NCBI GenBank assembly: GCA_017480095.1
Contig: JAFVBG010000005.1
Span: 1-33,117 of the forward strand
Direction of reading: 5' to 3'
Source: Candidatus Saccharimonadota bacterium
Lineage (GTDB): Bacteria; Patescibacteriota; Saccharimonadia; Saccharimonadales; Saccharimonadaceae
Length of the DNA: 33,117 nucleotides
Shown here: positions 1 to 8,222 of the stretch, piece by piece
Layout: every line of letters starts with the position of its first letter
How positions within the stretch are numbered: the first letter of the stretch is position 1
Translations under genes and position numbers: made by a program
The notes under the pieces: model-generated
What the model saw: the letters and a program-made list of their open reading frames with translations, nothing else
Databases searched by the model: none
What the model was told of the DNA's origin: nothing

Positions 1-182
1 ACCTCCGTAGGAGCCGAGTCAAGCGGAAATGCTTGCATTTCCATTTGCGAGGCGACAGCGCAAGGAGGCGAGTGAAGAATAGCTTGCTAATTCTTCCGAG
101 ACTCCGCAGTGATGTCTATCTAGACGCCCGGAGGAAAAGGAATTTGCGTAGCAAATTCCGTATCCTGCAGGCCCAGCCAAGA
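1..182. other. Non-coding tract of perfect hairpins
   Basis: I see no convincing gene here. The tract holds three near-perfect palindromes: 25-42 (8-bp stem, TT loop), 74-96 (stem GAAGAAT plus AGC, TT loop) and 139-159 (9-bp stem, GTA loop). Each has GC on both sides of its short loop. The heptamer GAGSCGA (S = C or G) occurs at 11-17, 49-55 and 65-71, the first and third shortly before a hairpin. A similar arrangement recurs at 14503-14741, so this looks like a dispersed intergenic repeat family rather than random sequence. GTCTA-TC-TAGAC at 114-125 is one more small palindrome. Confidence 0.6.
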
Positions 183-219
183 CCGAACAGAAAAGCCCTA
201 TGAGGGCGTTTTTGTTCGG
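183..219 (-). terminator. Intrinsic terminator of rarA
   Basis: Read on the minus strand, a GCCC-TCATA-GGGC hairpin is followed by TTTTC. It is nested inside a longer CCGAACA/TGTTCGG pairing. It starts a few bases after the rarA stop codon, as expected for a rho-independent terminator. The outer stem also gives a short T run on the plus strand, so it may act in both directions. Confidence 0.8.
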
Positions 220-222
220 TTT

Positions 223-1407
223 CTATCCTACCGGAAAGATTTTTTGGTCGGCAATCTCGTCTGGCAAATAGCTCCCCTCAGTCTTGAAGCCGGTTTCCCA
301 TTTATATCCCTCTCCGTAGCCCAAATCTTTCATTAACTTGGTTGGAGCATTGCGAATTTTGAGCGGAATTGGCAGATTCATCGACTTGTGTGCCAAATCT
401 TGTGCTTTATACCAGGCGTCCGTGGTAAGGCGAGATTTCTTTGACTTCGCAAGAACAGTCACTACGTGCGCCAAAATCAACCCCGATTCTGGCATACCAA
501 CACGCTCCACCGCCTGAAAAGCATTCAACGCCAACCCTAATGCCCCATTTCCCGCTAGGCCAATGTCCTCACTGGCAAAAATCACCATCCGCCGGGCGAT
601 GAACTTCGGATCTTCTCCAGCCTCCACCATCCGCGCTAGATAATAGAGCGAAGCATCAGCATCTGAAGCTCGCATTGATTTGATGAAAGCGGAGATGTTA
701 TCATAATGATTATCGCCCTTTTTGTCGTAGCCGGGCACTTTGCGCCCCGCCGCTTCAATCACGACTTTTTTCGTCACTTTTTTCGCCAAGCTAAGAGCAA
801 GCTCTAAGTCCCCCAACGCCGAACGTGCATCACCGCCAGATAATTCCGCCAGATAGTCAACAGCTTCGTCCGTCACCCGCCCTTCAGCTTTTTCGGCCTT
901 AATTGCTCTCTCCAGCACCTCGCGAATCGCTTTTTTTGAGAGTCCAGAGACCACCACCACGCGTGAACGTGAGAGGAGTGGAGAAATCACCTCAAAACTA
1001 GGGTTTTCGGTTGTTGCGCCAATTAAGATAATCAAGCCAGACTCAACATGTGGCAAAAACGCATCTTGCTGCGCCTTATTGAAACGGTGAATTTCGTCCA
1101 CAAAAAGCACTGTGCGGACTTTCAGATTCCAGTTTTGTTTTGCTCGCTCCACCACCACTTCAATGTCCTTTTTCCCCGCCGTGACGGCAGAAAGTTCAAC
1201 AAAATCTGCTTTATACTCACGCGCTAAGATTCGCGCCAGGGTGGTCTTGCCCGTACCAGGCGGCCCCCAAAAAATCAGGTTCACTGGGTCACCTTTGCGG
1301 ACGATTTCGGTCAAAATCTTACCCTTACCAATAATCTCGTCTTGCCCAATTACCTCATCAAGAGTCTGCGGACGCATCCGTTCCGCGAGTGGCACTCTAT
1401 TATCCAT
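223..1407 (-). CDS. rarA: Replication-associated recombination protein A (AAA+ ATPase)
   Basis: RarA/MgsA is a clamp-loader-like AAA+ ATPase acting at stalled replication forks. The N-terminus carries the typical family opening ([14 protein letters not shown]), then Walker A GPPGTGKT near residue 48, Walker [11 protein letters not shown] near residue 100, the sensor region [11 protein letters not shown], and the C-terminal tetramerisation domain including DDNISAF-like and SEDIGLA segments. At 394 aa it is slightly shorter than the usual 410-450 aa. The ATG at 1405-1407 has TATAAT only 6 nt upstream, so the transcript probably begins at the start codon. The stop is TAG, followed directly by a terminator. 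The gene lies downstream of a metal-binding protein gene on the same strand but has its own -10 box. Confidence 0.95.
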   Translation of the reverse strand: MDNRVPLAERMRPQTLDEVIGQDEIIGKGKILTEIVRKGDPVNLIFWGPPGTGKTTLARILAREYKADFVELSAVTAGKKDIEVVVERAKQNWNLKVRTVLFVDEIHRFNKAQQDAFLPHVESGLIILIGATTENPSFEVISPLLSRSRVVVVSGLSKKAIREVLERAIKAEKAEGRVTDEAVDYLAELSGGDARSALGDLELALSLAKKVTKKVVIEAAGRKVPGYDKKGDNHYDNISAFIKSMRASDADASLYYLARMVEAGEDPKFIARRMVIFASEDIGLAGNGALGLALNAFQAVERVGMPESGLILAHVVTVLAKSKKSRLTTDAWYKAQDLAHKSMNLPIPLKIRNAPTKLMKDLGYGEGYKWETGFKTEGSYLPDEIADQKIFPVG

Positions 1408-1413
1408 GCTTAT

Positions 1414-1419
1414 ATTATA
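1414..1419 (-). promoter_or_regulatory. -10 box of rarA, leaderless arrangement
   Basis: TATAAT on the minus strand ends 6 nt before the rarA ATG. No good -35 hexamer is visible at 16-18 nt. There is no Shine-Dalgarno sequence, and no room for one. Confidence 0.6.
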
Positions 1420-1422
1420 ACA

Positions 1423-2433
1423 TTATTTCAAGGCTTCCGCCAGTACTTCGGTATTTTCCGTCATAATATCGACATAAGTCACCCCCCTTTCAAAATCTTC
1501 AGCCGAAACATTGTGCGCAGAGTTCAATTCCATCACCTTGGCACCAGTTTCCTCGGCAATCGTTTTTGCCAAGTTGCCAGCGGTGAGTTCGATTTTTAAT
1601 ACAACCTGAATATCATCTTGCTTGATTTTGTCAATCAAAAATGCCACAGTGTTACTGCTAGCCTCAGCCTGCTCTGCACAGCCTGGGAAAGCAGCATAAT
1701 ATTTTAGCTCATATTCATCAACAAAATAGCGAAACGGAAAACGGTCGCCAAAAATCAACTCTTTTTTAGGGCTACTTGCCACAATCTCACGAAATTTAGC
1801 ATCTAACTCGCTGATTTTTGCGGTGTATCTCGCAGTATTTTCGGTATATTTATCGGATTCTGTAGGCTTTCTTTGAATCATCTTCACCTGAATCGCCTCA
1901 ACTAGCTTAATTGCATTTTTTGGACTAGTCCAGATATGCTCGTCATATTCAGTTTCTTCTTCGTGTTCGCCAGAATGTTCACCCTCCTCGTGCTCGGTTT
2001 CTTCCTTGTGCTCGTGCTCATGCGATGTTTCCTCCATCCCCTCGACGGTTTCCTCCTCTTTTAGCTCCACTAGATCCATCAGTCGCAGAGTCTTGGATTT
2101 GTCGATATTATTATCATGTAAGATTTTTTCTACCCAGGCCTCCGACTCGCCACCGACATAGATAAATAAATCGGCCTTTTCAATATCAATAATATCTTGT
2201 GGTGAAGGCTCATAATCATGCGACTCAGCACCTGGTTTCAAAAGCATTTTTATGCCATTATTATCACCATTGACTGCACGCGCAAAATCATAGCCGACAA
2301 AAGAGGTCGAGATGATTGACGCACGTGCTTGATTATTACGACGCTCATTGATTTTTATCACCATAAAAACCGTTGCCGCTAGAATCAGTATAAAAAAGAT
2401 AATTAAAGCGATGAACTTCTTAATGTTTTTCAT
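1423..2433 (-). CDS. Zinc/manganese ABC transporter substrate-binding protein (ZnuA/AdcA type)
   Basis: This protein binds metal outside the membrane for import by an ABC transporter. It starts with a hydrophobic N-terminal segment (MKNIKKFIALIIFFILIL) that has no lipobox Cys, so it is probably a membrane-anchored or signal-peptide protein. Family marks are GAESHDYEPSPQDI, a His/Glu-rich loop around residues 138-168, DEHIWTSPKNA, and DRFPFRYFVDEYELKYYAAFPGC, which is typical of Firmicutes-like members. I chose the ATG at 2433 (336 aa). A longer reading from 2469 would place its start inside the -35 box. No permease or ATPase gene is adjacent, so its transporter partner must lie elsewhere. rarA follows 15 nt downstream on the same strand. 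Confidence 0.88.
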   Translation of the reverse strand: MKNIKKFIALIIFFILILAATVFMVIKINERRNNQARASIISTSFVGYDFARAVNGDNNGIKMLLKPGAESHDYEPSPQDIIDIEKADLFIYVGGESEAWVEKILHDNNIDKSKTLRLMDLVELKEEETVEGMEETSHEHEHKEETEHEEGEHSGEHEEETEYDEHIWTSPKNAIKLVEAIQVKMIQRKPTESDKYTENTARYTAKISELDAKFREIVASSPKKELIFGDRFPFRYFVDEYELKYYAAFPGCAEQAEASSNTVAFLIDKIKQDDIQVVLKIELTAGNLAKTIAEETGAKVMELNSAHNVSAEDFERGVTYVDIMTENTEVLAEALK

Positions 2434-2440
2434 GAGGCTA

Positions 2441-2469
2441 ATTGTAACAGAAATAAAGCCCACATGCAA
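2441..2469 (-). promoter_or_regulatory. Promoter of the metal-binding protein gene
   Basis: TTGCAT (2464-2469), a 17-nt spacer and TACAAT (2441-2446) lie on the minus strand, 7 nt from the ATG at 2433. This is a leaderless arrangement. The same TTGCAT -35 hexamer precedes the DUF1524 and rnhB genes. Confidence 0.65.
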
Positions 2470-2497
2470 GATAAAAACTAACTAACGCGGCGAGAAA

Positions 2498-3361
2498 TTA
2501 TTCTTGGAAGAATATAAAGTAAATCATCGCACCCACAAAGCCACCCGCTATCACTGTTGCCAGAATAGCCATCAAAAGACCGAGCGTACCGCTACCCTTC
2601 TTTGGGGCGGCATCAATCACCGTAGTCGGGGTCTCTCTTTTAGCTGGAGTATCTTCAACCAGTGGATTGCTACCTTCGGTCGGTGCCGCTGTAAACTGAG
2701 CAATAGTCGTCCTGCTAGCCTGATAGGCTCCGCCAGAAAGTGGGCGTTTCTCAACTTTAACCGCCGTCAAGAATGGCGAATTTGGCTGACGTGATGGTGG
2801 GGCAGGGGTTTTTACTACTTCGGCTGGCGCACCCGCAAAGTCGTCCAAGAGTCCCTGCTCGGCGGTTTCTTCAATCTGATCGAGCTCTAATGGTTCTGGC
2901 TCGGCAATGAAGTTTTCCTGCTGAATATCCAATGGATTTTCAAAATCATCGAAGAGATTTTGATTGACTGCGGCATTTTGCTCCGCCTCAAGCTCGTCAA
3001 AAACCTCTTCCAAATCTAAATCTGCCGATGCCTCTGGCTCTGGAGCCAAATCTGGCTCCGCCACTAAATCTTCTGGATGTTCGATTGGAATCTCGCGAGT
3101 TTCCTCGAAAGTTTCGACTTTTGGTGGCACATCTGGTGTTTCTACCACCGAAATTGTCTTGCGCTTGACTGTAGCCTTTTTCGGCCCAAAATTGACCTTA
3201 ATTGTGGTCGCAGAGGAGGTTTTGACGGTCGATTTTGCCGTTTTTGGGGCTTTAGAGGCCGTTTTAGCGGTTTTCACTGCTTTTCGCGGTGGGACGGCTC
3301 TCTTGGCAGAAGTCTTCTTAGAAGGGGTCTTACGAGGTTTGAAATCAATCTGTTTCGGCAT
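2498..3361 (-). CDS. Hypothetical C-terminally anchored protein, basic N-terminus and acidic middle
   Basis: I do not recognise a family. The first ~75 of 287 residues are rich in Lys, Ala, Thr and Pro, like the tails of nucleic-acid-binding proteins. Residues ~80-180 are rich in Glu, Asp and Pro. A single transmembrane helix (GLLMAILATVIAGGFVGAMI) lies near the C-terminus and leaves only a few residues beyond it, so most of the protein should face the cytoplasm. It begins 7 nt after the tpiA stop, with a GAGGAG ribosome-binding sequence at the end of tpiA, so the two genes are co-transcribed. The charged low-complexity make-up suggests an unstructured scaffold or DNA-proximal role, but this is speculation. 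Confidence 0.75.
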   Translation of the reverse strand: MPKQIDFKPRKTPSKKTSAKRAVPPRKAVKTAKTASKAPKTAKSTVKTSSATTIKVNFGPKKATVKRKTISVVETPDVPPKVETFEETREIPIEHPEDLVAEPDLAPEPEASADLDLEEVFDELEAEQNAAVNQNLFDDFENPLDIQQENFIAEPEPLELDQIEETAEQGLLDDFAGAPAEVVKTPAPPSRQPNSPFLTAVKVEKRPLSGGAYQASRTTIAQFTAAPTEGSNPLVEDTPAKRETPTTVIDAAPKKGSGTLGLLMAILATVIAGGFVGAMIYFIFFQE

Positions 3362-3368
3362 CTTTAGC

Positions 3369-4139
3369 TTAACTCCTCAGGCGTTTTGCTAGGTCTATTA
3401 TATCAACAAAATGGTCCGCAATCAAGGATGAACCCCCGATTAGTAAGCCATTTACGCCTGGGATAGTTAAATAAGCACCTGCGTTGGACGGATTTACACT
3501 GCCACCATAGAGGACTGGAATCTGCTCTTCCACCTCTTTACCAAAGCGAGCCTTGAGCTGCTTATGAATCAAATCAACACTAGTAGCAATATCATCTGGA
3601 GAGGCTAATCTCGCCCCTTTGACGCTGGAAATCGCCCAAACTGGCTCGTAGGCGATAATTACCTTCTTCAAATCTTCCGCCGAAACGTCTGATAGACCGC
3701 CAAAAAGCTGATCTCTAAGGACATCCTTAGTCTCACCAAAATCGCGTTCTGAAGCCGTCTCGCCGATGCAGAGAATCGGGGTTACACCATTGCGAATCGC
3801 CGCAGCCACCTTAGCACGAATATCTTTGTCGGTCTCTTTAAAGATATAACGACGTTCAGAATGTCCGACGATGGCATAATCTACCAGAGTACGCAGTTGC
3901 GAAATCGACACTTCCCCCGTATAAGCACCATAATCCTGATGATAGAAGTTCTGCGCAGCTAGTTTTATCTTATGGCGATCTACTTGTAAAGAAAGCGATT
4001 GAATTGCAATCAGAGATGGCGCAACTACTACTTCCAGCCCCCGCGCCTGCTTCAAGCGTTTTAAGAGTTTATGAAGATAGATTGAAGATTCCCCCACGGT
4101 TAGATTCATCTTCCAGTTGCCCACGATATAAGTCTTCAT
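3369..4139 (-). CDS. tpiA: Triosephosphate isomerase
   Basis: This enzyme interconverts dihydroxyacetone phosphate and glyceraldehyde 3-phosphate in glycolysis. All expected marks are present: GNWKMN at the N-terminus with the catalytic Lys, the GHSERR loop with the catalytic His, the AYEPVWAI segment with the catalytic Glu, and LYGGSVNPSN and GLLIGGSSL for phosphate binding. The length of 256 aa is normal. The ATG is set by a -10 box 7 nt upstream, so the gene is probably leaderless. It is the first gene of a short operon with the charged membrane protein downstream. Its promoter is divergent from that of the PRC-barrel gene. Confidence 0.97.
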   Translation of the reverse strand: MKTYIVGNWKMNLTVGESSIYLHKLLKRLKQARGLEVVVAPSLIAIQSLSLQVDRHKIKLAAQNFYHQDYGAYTGEVSISQLRTLVDYAIVGHSERRYIFKETDKDIRAKVAAAIRNGVTPILCIGETASERDFGETKDVLRDQLFGGLSDVSAEDLKKVIIAYEPVWAISSVKGARLASPDDIATSVDLIHKQLKARFGKEVEEQIPVLYGGSVNPSNAGAYLTIPGVNGLLIGGSSLIADHFVDIIDLAKRLRS

Positions 4140-4146
4140 GGTAACA

Positions 4147-4191
4147 ATTATAGCATAACAACTTTAATTTTTGAAGACTGCGTGATATACT
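4147..4191. promoter_or_regulatory. Divergent leaderless promoters of tpiA and the PRC-barrel gene
   Basis: Minus strand: TTCAAA (4170-4175), 17-nt spacer, TATAAT (4147-4152), then 7 nt to the tpiA ATG; the -10 is preceded by TATGC. Plus strand: TATACT (4186-4191), 6 nt before the ATG at 4198, with a weak -35. The two promoters share a 58-nt intergenic region. Confidence 0.65.
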
Positions 4192-4197
4192 AAAAGT

Positions 4198-4800
4198 ATG
4201 TTACTTAGTTATTCTTCACTACTTAACTATCCAGTCTTAAGTATGCACGTAGGTGGCGAAATTGCCCGCCTAGTCGCGCCCGTAATCGACCCTAACGACC
4301 TAAAAGTAATTGCCTACACGGTTTCTGGACCGCTGATTGGCCACGAAGTCGGCAACATTCTTGAAGTGCGCGATATTCGAGAGGCCGCCGAGATTGGTTT
4401 TATCATCGATTCAGCTGATAAATTAGTCAACCAGACCGATGTTATCCGTCTCGATAAAATTATGCGGCTCAATTTTCATTTGATTGGCCATAAAGTCGTG
4501 ACAAAGAGGGGTACAAAGCTGGGCAAAGTGATTGATTTTACTCTCAATCCAGATACTTTCATGATCCAGCAGCTAGTTGTCAAGAGACCGTTCACCAAGG
4601 CTTTCTTTGATCCAGAACTGCTAATCGGGCGGAGCGAAATCGTGGAGGTTGACGACGATAAGGTCGTGGTGAAAGATGAAGAAGCAAAAATCCGCGAGAA
4701 CGCTCGCAAGGATTTTACTCAGGATTTTGTGAATCCATTTCGGCAACAGCGTCTTGCGCGAGCTGATAGCCGAATCCATGACGAACTAGATAAGCAATAA
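4198..4800 (+). CDS. PRC-barrel domain protein
   Basis: The 200-residue protein appears to hold two PRC-barrel-like beta domains. The first spans about residues 15-80 (GGEIARLVAPVIDPNDLKVI). The second spans about residues 90-165 (GHKVVTKRGTKLGKVIDF then VVKRPF). A charged C-terminal tail follows. PRC barrels occur in the ribosome maturation factor RimM and in photosystem and division proteins; here the role is unknown. There is no signal peptide or TM helix, so it is cytoplasmic. The start at 4198 follows TATACT by 6 nt. Its last 86 nt overlap the 3' end of recX on the other strand. Confidence 0.8.
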   Translation: MLLSYSSLLNYPVLSMHVGGEIARLVAPVIDPNDLKVIAYTVSGPLIGHEVGNILEVRDIREAAEIGFIIDSADKLVNQTDVIRLDKIMRLNFHLIGHKVVTKRGTKLGKVIDFTLNPDTFMIQQLVVKRPFTKAFFDPELLIGRSEIVEVDDDKVVVKDEEAKIRENARKDFTQDFVNPFRQQRLARADSRIHDELDKQ

Positions 4801-5620
4801 GCTGACTCTTGTTATATTTCTTGGCTTTTTTTGCAATGATTTTTTTGATTTCCTCGTTATCCGAGCGGATGTCTTCTGTCATTAGCTGGTCGATTAGCTT
4901 CTTGTCGATACCTTTTCTAGTCAAATCGAGACGGAGCTTCATCAGACTTGCCCCCTTGACCGCGTTGCGGTTCTCCAGAAAATAGCGGGCAAAACGCTCA
5001 TCATCAAGATATTTTCGCTCTTTCAGCCTAGTAATTACCGCTTCCATATCTTCTTCGGTAAAAAGTGGCAATTCCTTGGTTGGTAGTTTCTGTCGTTTAT
5101 ATCTTGGCGCGTTCGAGAAGAATCCATTATCGTCGTCATAGATATTTTTATCGTTTTGTTGAAAAACCTGCATTGGACGGTCGTAATATTCGGCATCTCG
5201 CGTTTTCTCGCGCTCTGCCACGATGCGTTTATTAGTAATCTCGCGCTTCTTCAGCTTATTTTTCAGATGTTGGCGAGTCTCATGGATAGAACGCGGACGC
5301 ATTAGTACCCATTCAAGAGTATTCTGATATAACTTGCCAAATTCTGAAGCCTTACGGTATTCTTTGAGTTGCTTGGCTGTAACACGTTTGCCGATTTTGA
5401 TGCCCAAATCTACTACTTGAGCAACATTGAGCGAAAAATCGAAACGTCCGTCCACGAAGATATTGACGCGACTGGGGTCATGCACACCTGGCGTGAGCTT
5501 AGTGATGACGGAAGTGCCTGGAGCAGGTTTATCTTCTTTTGTGTAAGAAACCGCCTCGAAACCAGACGTCGGGTCGTCGTCGCGGTCTTCTGAGATACTA
5601 TTTAGCTGTTCGATTTTCAT
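4715..5620 (-). CDS. recX: RecX family regulatory protein
   Basis: RecX binds RecA filaments and modulates recombination. The C-terminal half shows the repeated three-helix RecX pattern (RLKERKYLDDERFARYFLENR, GASLMKLRLDLTRKGIDKKLID, KKAKKYNKSQLIAYLVRHGFGYQLAQDAV). An earlier repeat is at residues ~95-125 (ALEWVL-like, RPRSIHETRQHLKNKLKK). Between them lies a ~55-residue polar insertion, and the first ~45 residues are an acidic extension. At 301 aa it is longer than typical RecX (150-270). It overlaps the NUDIX gene by 23 nt and belongs to the recA operon, which supports the assignment. No strong ribosome-binding sequence is visible. Its 3' end overlaps the PRC-barrel gene by 86 nt. Confidence 0.88.
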   Translation of the reverse strand: MKIEQLNSISEDRDDDPTSGFEAVSYTKEDKPAPGTSVITKLTPGVHDPSRVNIFVDGRFDFSLNVAQVVDLGIKIGKRVTAKQLKEYRKASEFGKLYQNTLEWVLMRPRSIHETRQHLKNKLKKREITNKRIVAEREKTRDAEYYDRPMQVFQQNDKNIYDDDNGFFSNAPRYKRQKLPTKELPLFTEEDMEAVITRLKERKYLDDERFARYFLENRNAVKGASLMKLRLDLTRKGIDKKLIDQLMTEDIRSDNEEIKKIIAKKAKKYNKSQLIAYLVRHGFGYQLAQDAVAEMDSQNPE

Positions 5621-6164
5621 GACTTTTCAGGAATCTTTTGATTATTTCGCGGATAAGGTGGTCTTCTTTGAGCGGGAGCTTAGCATTTTCGTCGATAAAC
5701 TCGTCGAATTTGGTAAAAGGAACCCACCTTATCTCTGAAACTTCCTGATCGTCAAAATGAAAACTGTCTGGTTGCTCACCCCAGTCGTAGCAGTAGATAA
5801 AACGGAGACGATTAGTTCTGCTAGTTGCCATATCTGACGCGACTAGTTCTAATTTATCTGCATCAACCACGGCGCCGATTTCTTCGTAAGTTTCACGGAT
5901 TGCCGCTGAGCGCTCATCTTCGCCATAATTAATATGCCCGCCAGCTGAAATATCCCATTTCTCAGGATTACGGTCCACAAATTTAGAGCGTTTTTGGAAC
6001 AAAACCTCTAGCCCCTGCTCGGTCTGGCGATAAAGCAGGACACAACAAACTCCGATGATTTTATCCGTACCAAAAAGCGGGTTGTCCAGACTAGCTGGAT
6101 AGCCACCGTCAGCTATCGGCTGGCCATTCTTGGCATAATTCTGCCAGAGTTCGTCGCGGTGCAT
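5598..6164 (-). CDS. NUDIX hydrolase
   Basis: NUDIX enzymes cleave nucleoside diphosphates linked to another moiety. The Nudix box is complete (GHINYGEDERSAAIRETYEEIGA), matching GX5EX7REUXEEXGU. The N-terminal region (MHRDELWQNYAKNGQPI, then VLLYRQTEQGLEVLFQKRS) resembles the isopentenyl-diphosphate-isomerase-like Nudix subgroup often annotated without a substrate. I chose the ATG at 6164 (188 aa), 7 nt after the recA stop. An upstream in-frame start would overlap recA by 92 nt and adds a Lys/Arg-rich stretch without family similarity. The gene sits between recA and recX; a nucleotide-sanitising role is a guess. Confidence 0.9.
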   Translation of the reverse strand: MHRDELWQNYAKNGQPIADGGYPASLDNPLFGTDKIIGVCCVLLYRQTEQGLEVLFQKRSKFVDRNPEKWDISAGGHINYGEDERSAAIRETYEEIGAVVDADKLELVASDMATSRTNRLRFIYCYDWGEQPDSFHFDDQEVSEIRWVPFTKFDEFIDENAKLPLKEDHLIREIIKRFLKSHENRTAK

Positions 6165-6171
6165 CCTAAAA

Positions 6172-7248
6172 TTATTCCTCTGACTCAGACTGAGCTGTTT
6201 TCTTTGGGACGATTTCCTCCTCATCTGCGCGTGGCAGGGCTTGAGCGCGGACTTTTTTATCAATTTCCGCCATCAGCTCTGGATTTTCACGCAAAGCGCG
6301 TTTAGCTGCTTCGCGCCCCTGACCGATAGTCTCACCGTTATATTTGAGGAAAGCACCCGATTTTTCAATCACGTTATATTGCACGGCGAGGTCGAGCAAA
6401 TCACCAATCTTGCTAATACCTTCATTATACATGATGTCAAATTCAGCCGTGCGGAACGGTGCGGCAATCTTATTTTTCACAATCTTCACCTTAGTGCGGT
6501 TGCCAGAGACATTGTCACCGTCTTTAATCTGACCGATACGACGAATATCAATCCGAACCGAAGCATAGAATTTAAGGGCGTTACCACCAGTCGTGGTCTC
6601 TGGGTTACCAAAGAGTACGCCAATCTTCATACGAATCTGGTTGATAAAGATGACCGTAGCCTTAGTTTTACTAATGATACCGGTAAGCTTACGCATGGCT
6701 TGAGACATCAAACGTGCCTGAAGACCCATCTGCGCGTCCCCCATATCGCCATCAATCTCAGCCTGCGGCACAAGAGCAGCGACGGAATCTACCACAATCA
6801 AATCAACAGCACCAGAACGAACAAGGGTCTCGCAGATTTCGAGGGCCTGTTCGCCATTGTCCGGCTGAGAAATTAACAGATTACTGGTATCGACACCAAT
6901 CTTCTTAGCATAAGCTGGATCTAGAGCGTGCTCAGCATCAATAAAGGCCGCCTGACCACCCTGTTTTTGGATTTCGGCAATCGCATGAAGCGCAAGAGTG
7001 GTTTTACCAGAAGATTCTGGACCATAAATCTCGATAATACGACCTTTTGGGTAACCACCACCAAGTGCCAAATCAAGACTGAGTGAACCTGAAGGTAACA
7101 ACTCTACATCAATTTTTCTCGTATCCCCCAGTTTCATGATCGAGCCGTCGCCGTATTGTTTGGTGATTTGTGAAATCGCCAGACTTAAGGCTTGACTCCT
7201 ACCAGCACCCTGATTATCCCCTGCAGCATCTGCGGTTTTCTTTGCCAT
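6172..7248 (-). CDS. recA: Recombinase RecA
   Basis: RecA forms ATP-dependent filaments on single-stranded DNA for homologous recombination. Clear marks are Walker [10 protein letters not shown] near residue 75, Walker [13 protein letters not shown], loop L1 ([21 protein letters not shown]), loop L2 region ([19 protein letters not shown]), and a C-terminal acidic tail ending in SESEE. The length of 358 aa is normal. Unlike many neighbours it has a real leader: TATAAT at 7269-7274 and an AAAGGAGT ribosome-binding sequence at 7254-7260. The operon continues with the NUDIX gene and recX. I see no obvious LexA box. Confidence 0.98.
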   Translation of the reverse strand: MAKKTADAAGDNQGAGRSQALSLAISQITKQYGDGSIMKLGDTRKIDVELLPSGSLSLDLALGGGYPKGRIIEIYGPESSGKTTLALHAIAEIQKQGGQAAFIDAEHALDPAYAKKIGVDTSNLLISQPDNGEQALEICETLVRSGAVDLIVVDSVAALVPQAEIDGDMGDAQMGLQARLMSQAMRKLTGIISKTKATVIFINQIRMKIGVLFGNPETTTGGNALKFYASVRIDIRRIGQIKDGDNVSGNRTKVKIVKNKIAAPFRTAEFDIMYNEGISKIGDLLDLAVQYNVIEKSGAFLKYNGETIGQGREAAKRALRENPELMAEIDKKVRAQALPRADEEEIVPKKTAQSESEE

Positions 7249-7253
7249 AGTTA

Positions 7254-7274
7254 CTCCTTTACATACCTATTATA
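7254..7274 (-). promoter_or_regulatory. recA -10 box and ribosome-binding site
   Basis: TATAAT lies at 7269-7274 and AAAGGAGT at 7254-7260 on the minus strand, with the ATG 5 nt further. The ~100 bp upstream (7275-7377) contain no gene that I can support. Confidence 0.65.
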
Positions 7275-7377
7275 AACTATTTTCTTAGAATTTGTCGCAC
7301 GAAATTGGGAGTTCCATGCAGGATTTAAGGCTGAATACTCTTAATGTATCAGAAGAATAGGCGAAAGTCAAGAGAGG

Positions 7378-8148
7378 CTATATGCCTATTGCCTTTTCTT
7401 CTGGGCAGGCATTAAGGATATTCGCCATGGTATCATGCTCGGCTTGCGTCACCCAGAGAGAATACTTGTACTTGACCGAGATTTGGCGAGCGACGTATTG
7501 ACAACGGAAAGCCTTATTGCTCGGTAACCAAGTAGCGGCGTCGCCATCGGACTTCTGCTGATTAGCCGAGCTATCTACGGCAATAAGATTGAGTGGATCT
7601 GTGGCAAGCTGATAACGTTCATCACTAGTCATGTTTTGCGCCCCTTTTTGCCAAGCGTCCGAGAGTGCTACTACATGGTCAATTTGCACCCCAGAAGAAA
7701 TCTGAGATTTTTCGGTGAACTTTTTATACTGCCCCGTATAAGGCTCGACAAAAGAGCCTGCAACCACATTGCAACCATCTAGCACCGCCGAATCGCCAAA
7801 TTCTCGCTTAATAATCAGCTGGCGCAAGCTACATCCGTTCACTGTTGGCCAATTTTTATAAAATTCGGTGCGGACATAATTATTTTTCGGTGCACGCCCC
7901 TTAATTTCCAGCTTTTCTAGCACTCTTACTGCTAGAGTGCTAGTTTCCTCATCAGGGGTGCCGTCAGTGGCTACGCCTAGAGGTTCAATCGTCGTATCAG
8001 AGGTGGCGGGCGTTTCACTAGCATTTTCCTGCACAAAAACCGTCTCGTAGCTAGCAGGATTAAAAATCACCCAAGCACCAACAGCCGCCAGAGCCGTCAA
8101 TTCCGCAATTAGCCGGCGGAGGCGGAGATTAGAATTGCGTGTTCCCAT
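7378..8148 (-). CDS. Secreted/membrane-anchored DUF1524 (HNH-type) nuclease
   Basis: The C-terminal ~150 residues match the DUF1524/HNH-like nuclease family seen in secreted actinobacterial proteins. Key segments are GVQIDHVVALSDAW with the Asp-His pair, NQQKSDGDAATWLPSNKAF with the Asn, and CQYVARQISVKYKYSLWVTQAEH. Residues ~12-32 form one hydrophobic helix, with a Thr/Glu-rich linker after it, so the nuclease should act outside the cell. Paired Cys residues (NGCSLR, DGCNVV, FRCQY, NACPEE) fit disulfides. The start at 8148 is 6 nt from TATTAT. In an organism that may depend on a host for nucleotides, an external nuclease for scavenging or DNA uptake is plausible but unproven. Confidence 0.87.
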   Translation of the reverse strand: MGTRNSNLRLRRLIAELTALAAVGAWVIFNPASYETVFVQENASETPATSDTTIEPLGVATDGTPDEETSTLAVRVLEKLEIKGRAPKNNYVRTEFYKNWPTVNGCSLRQLIIKREFGDSAVLDGCNVVAGSFVEPYTGQYKKFTEKSQISSGVQIDHVVALSDAWQKGAQNMTSDERYQLATDPLNLIAVDSSANQQKSDGDAATWLPSNKAFRCQYVARQISVKYKYSLWVTQAEHDTMANILNACPEEKAIGI

Positions 8149-8154
8149 GCCTCG

Positions 8155-8216
8155 ATAATAGCATACATTTTACAAAAAATGCAAGACTTGTGGAAAACTT
8201 TAAACTGTGTTATAGT
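8155..8216. promoter_or_regulatory. Overlapping divergent promoters of the DUF1524 nuclease and folC
   Basis: Minus strand: TTGCAT (8179-8184), 18-nt spacer, TATTAT (8155-8160), 6 nt to the nuclease ATG. Plus strand: TTGTGG (8188-8193), 17-nt spacer, TATAGT (8211-8216), 6 nt to an ATG at 8223. The -35 boxes lie 3 bp apart, so polymerase binding may be mutually exclusive. The plus-strand promoter points to 8223, not to 8271, as the original folC start. Confidence 0.6.
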
Positions 8217-8222
8217 GAAAAA

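Noticed and set aside
2434-2469. Longer start of the metal-binding protein at 2469
   Set aside because: Its ATG lies inside the -35 box and the extra residues would precede the hydrophobic signal segment.
6165-6263. Longer start of the NUDIX protein overlapping recA
   Set aside because: It would overlap recA by 92 nt, and the added residues are a reading of the recA tail in another frame.
7275-7377. SOS (LexA) box upstream of recA
   Set aside because: I see no recognisable LexA palindrome of the Gram-negative or Firmicutes type in this stretch.
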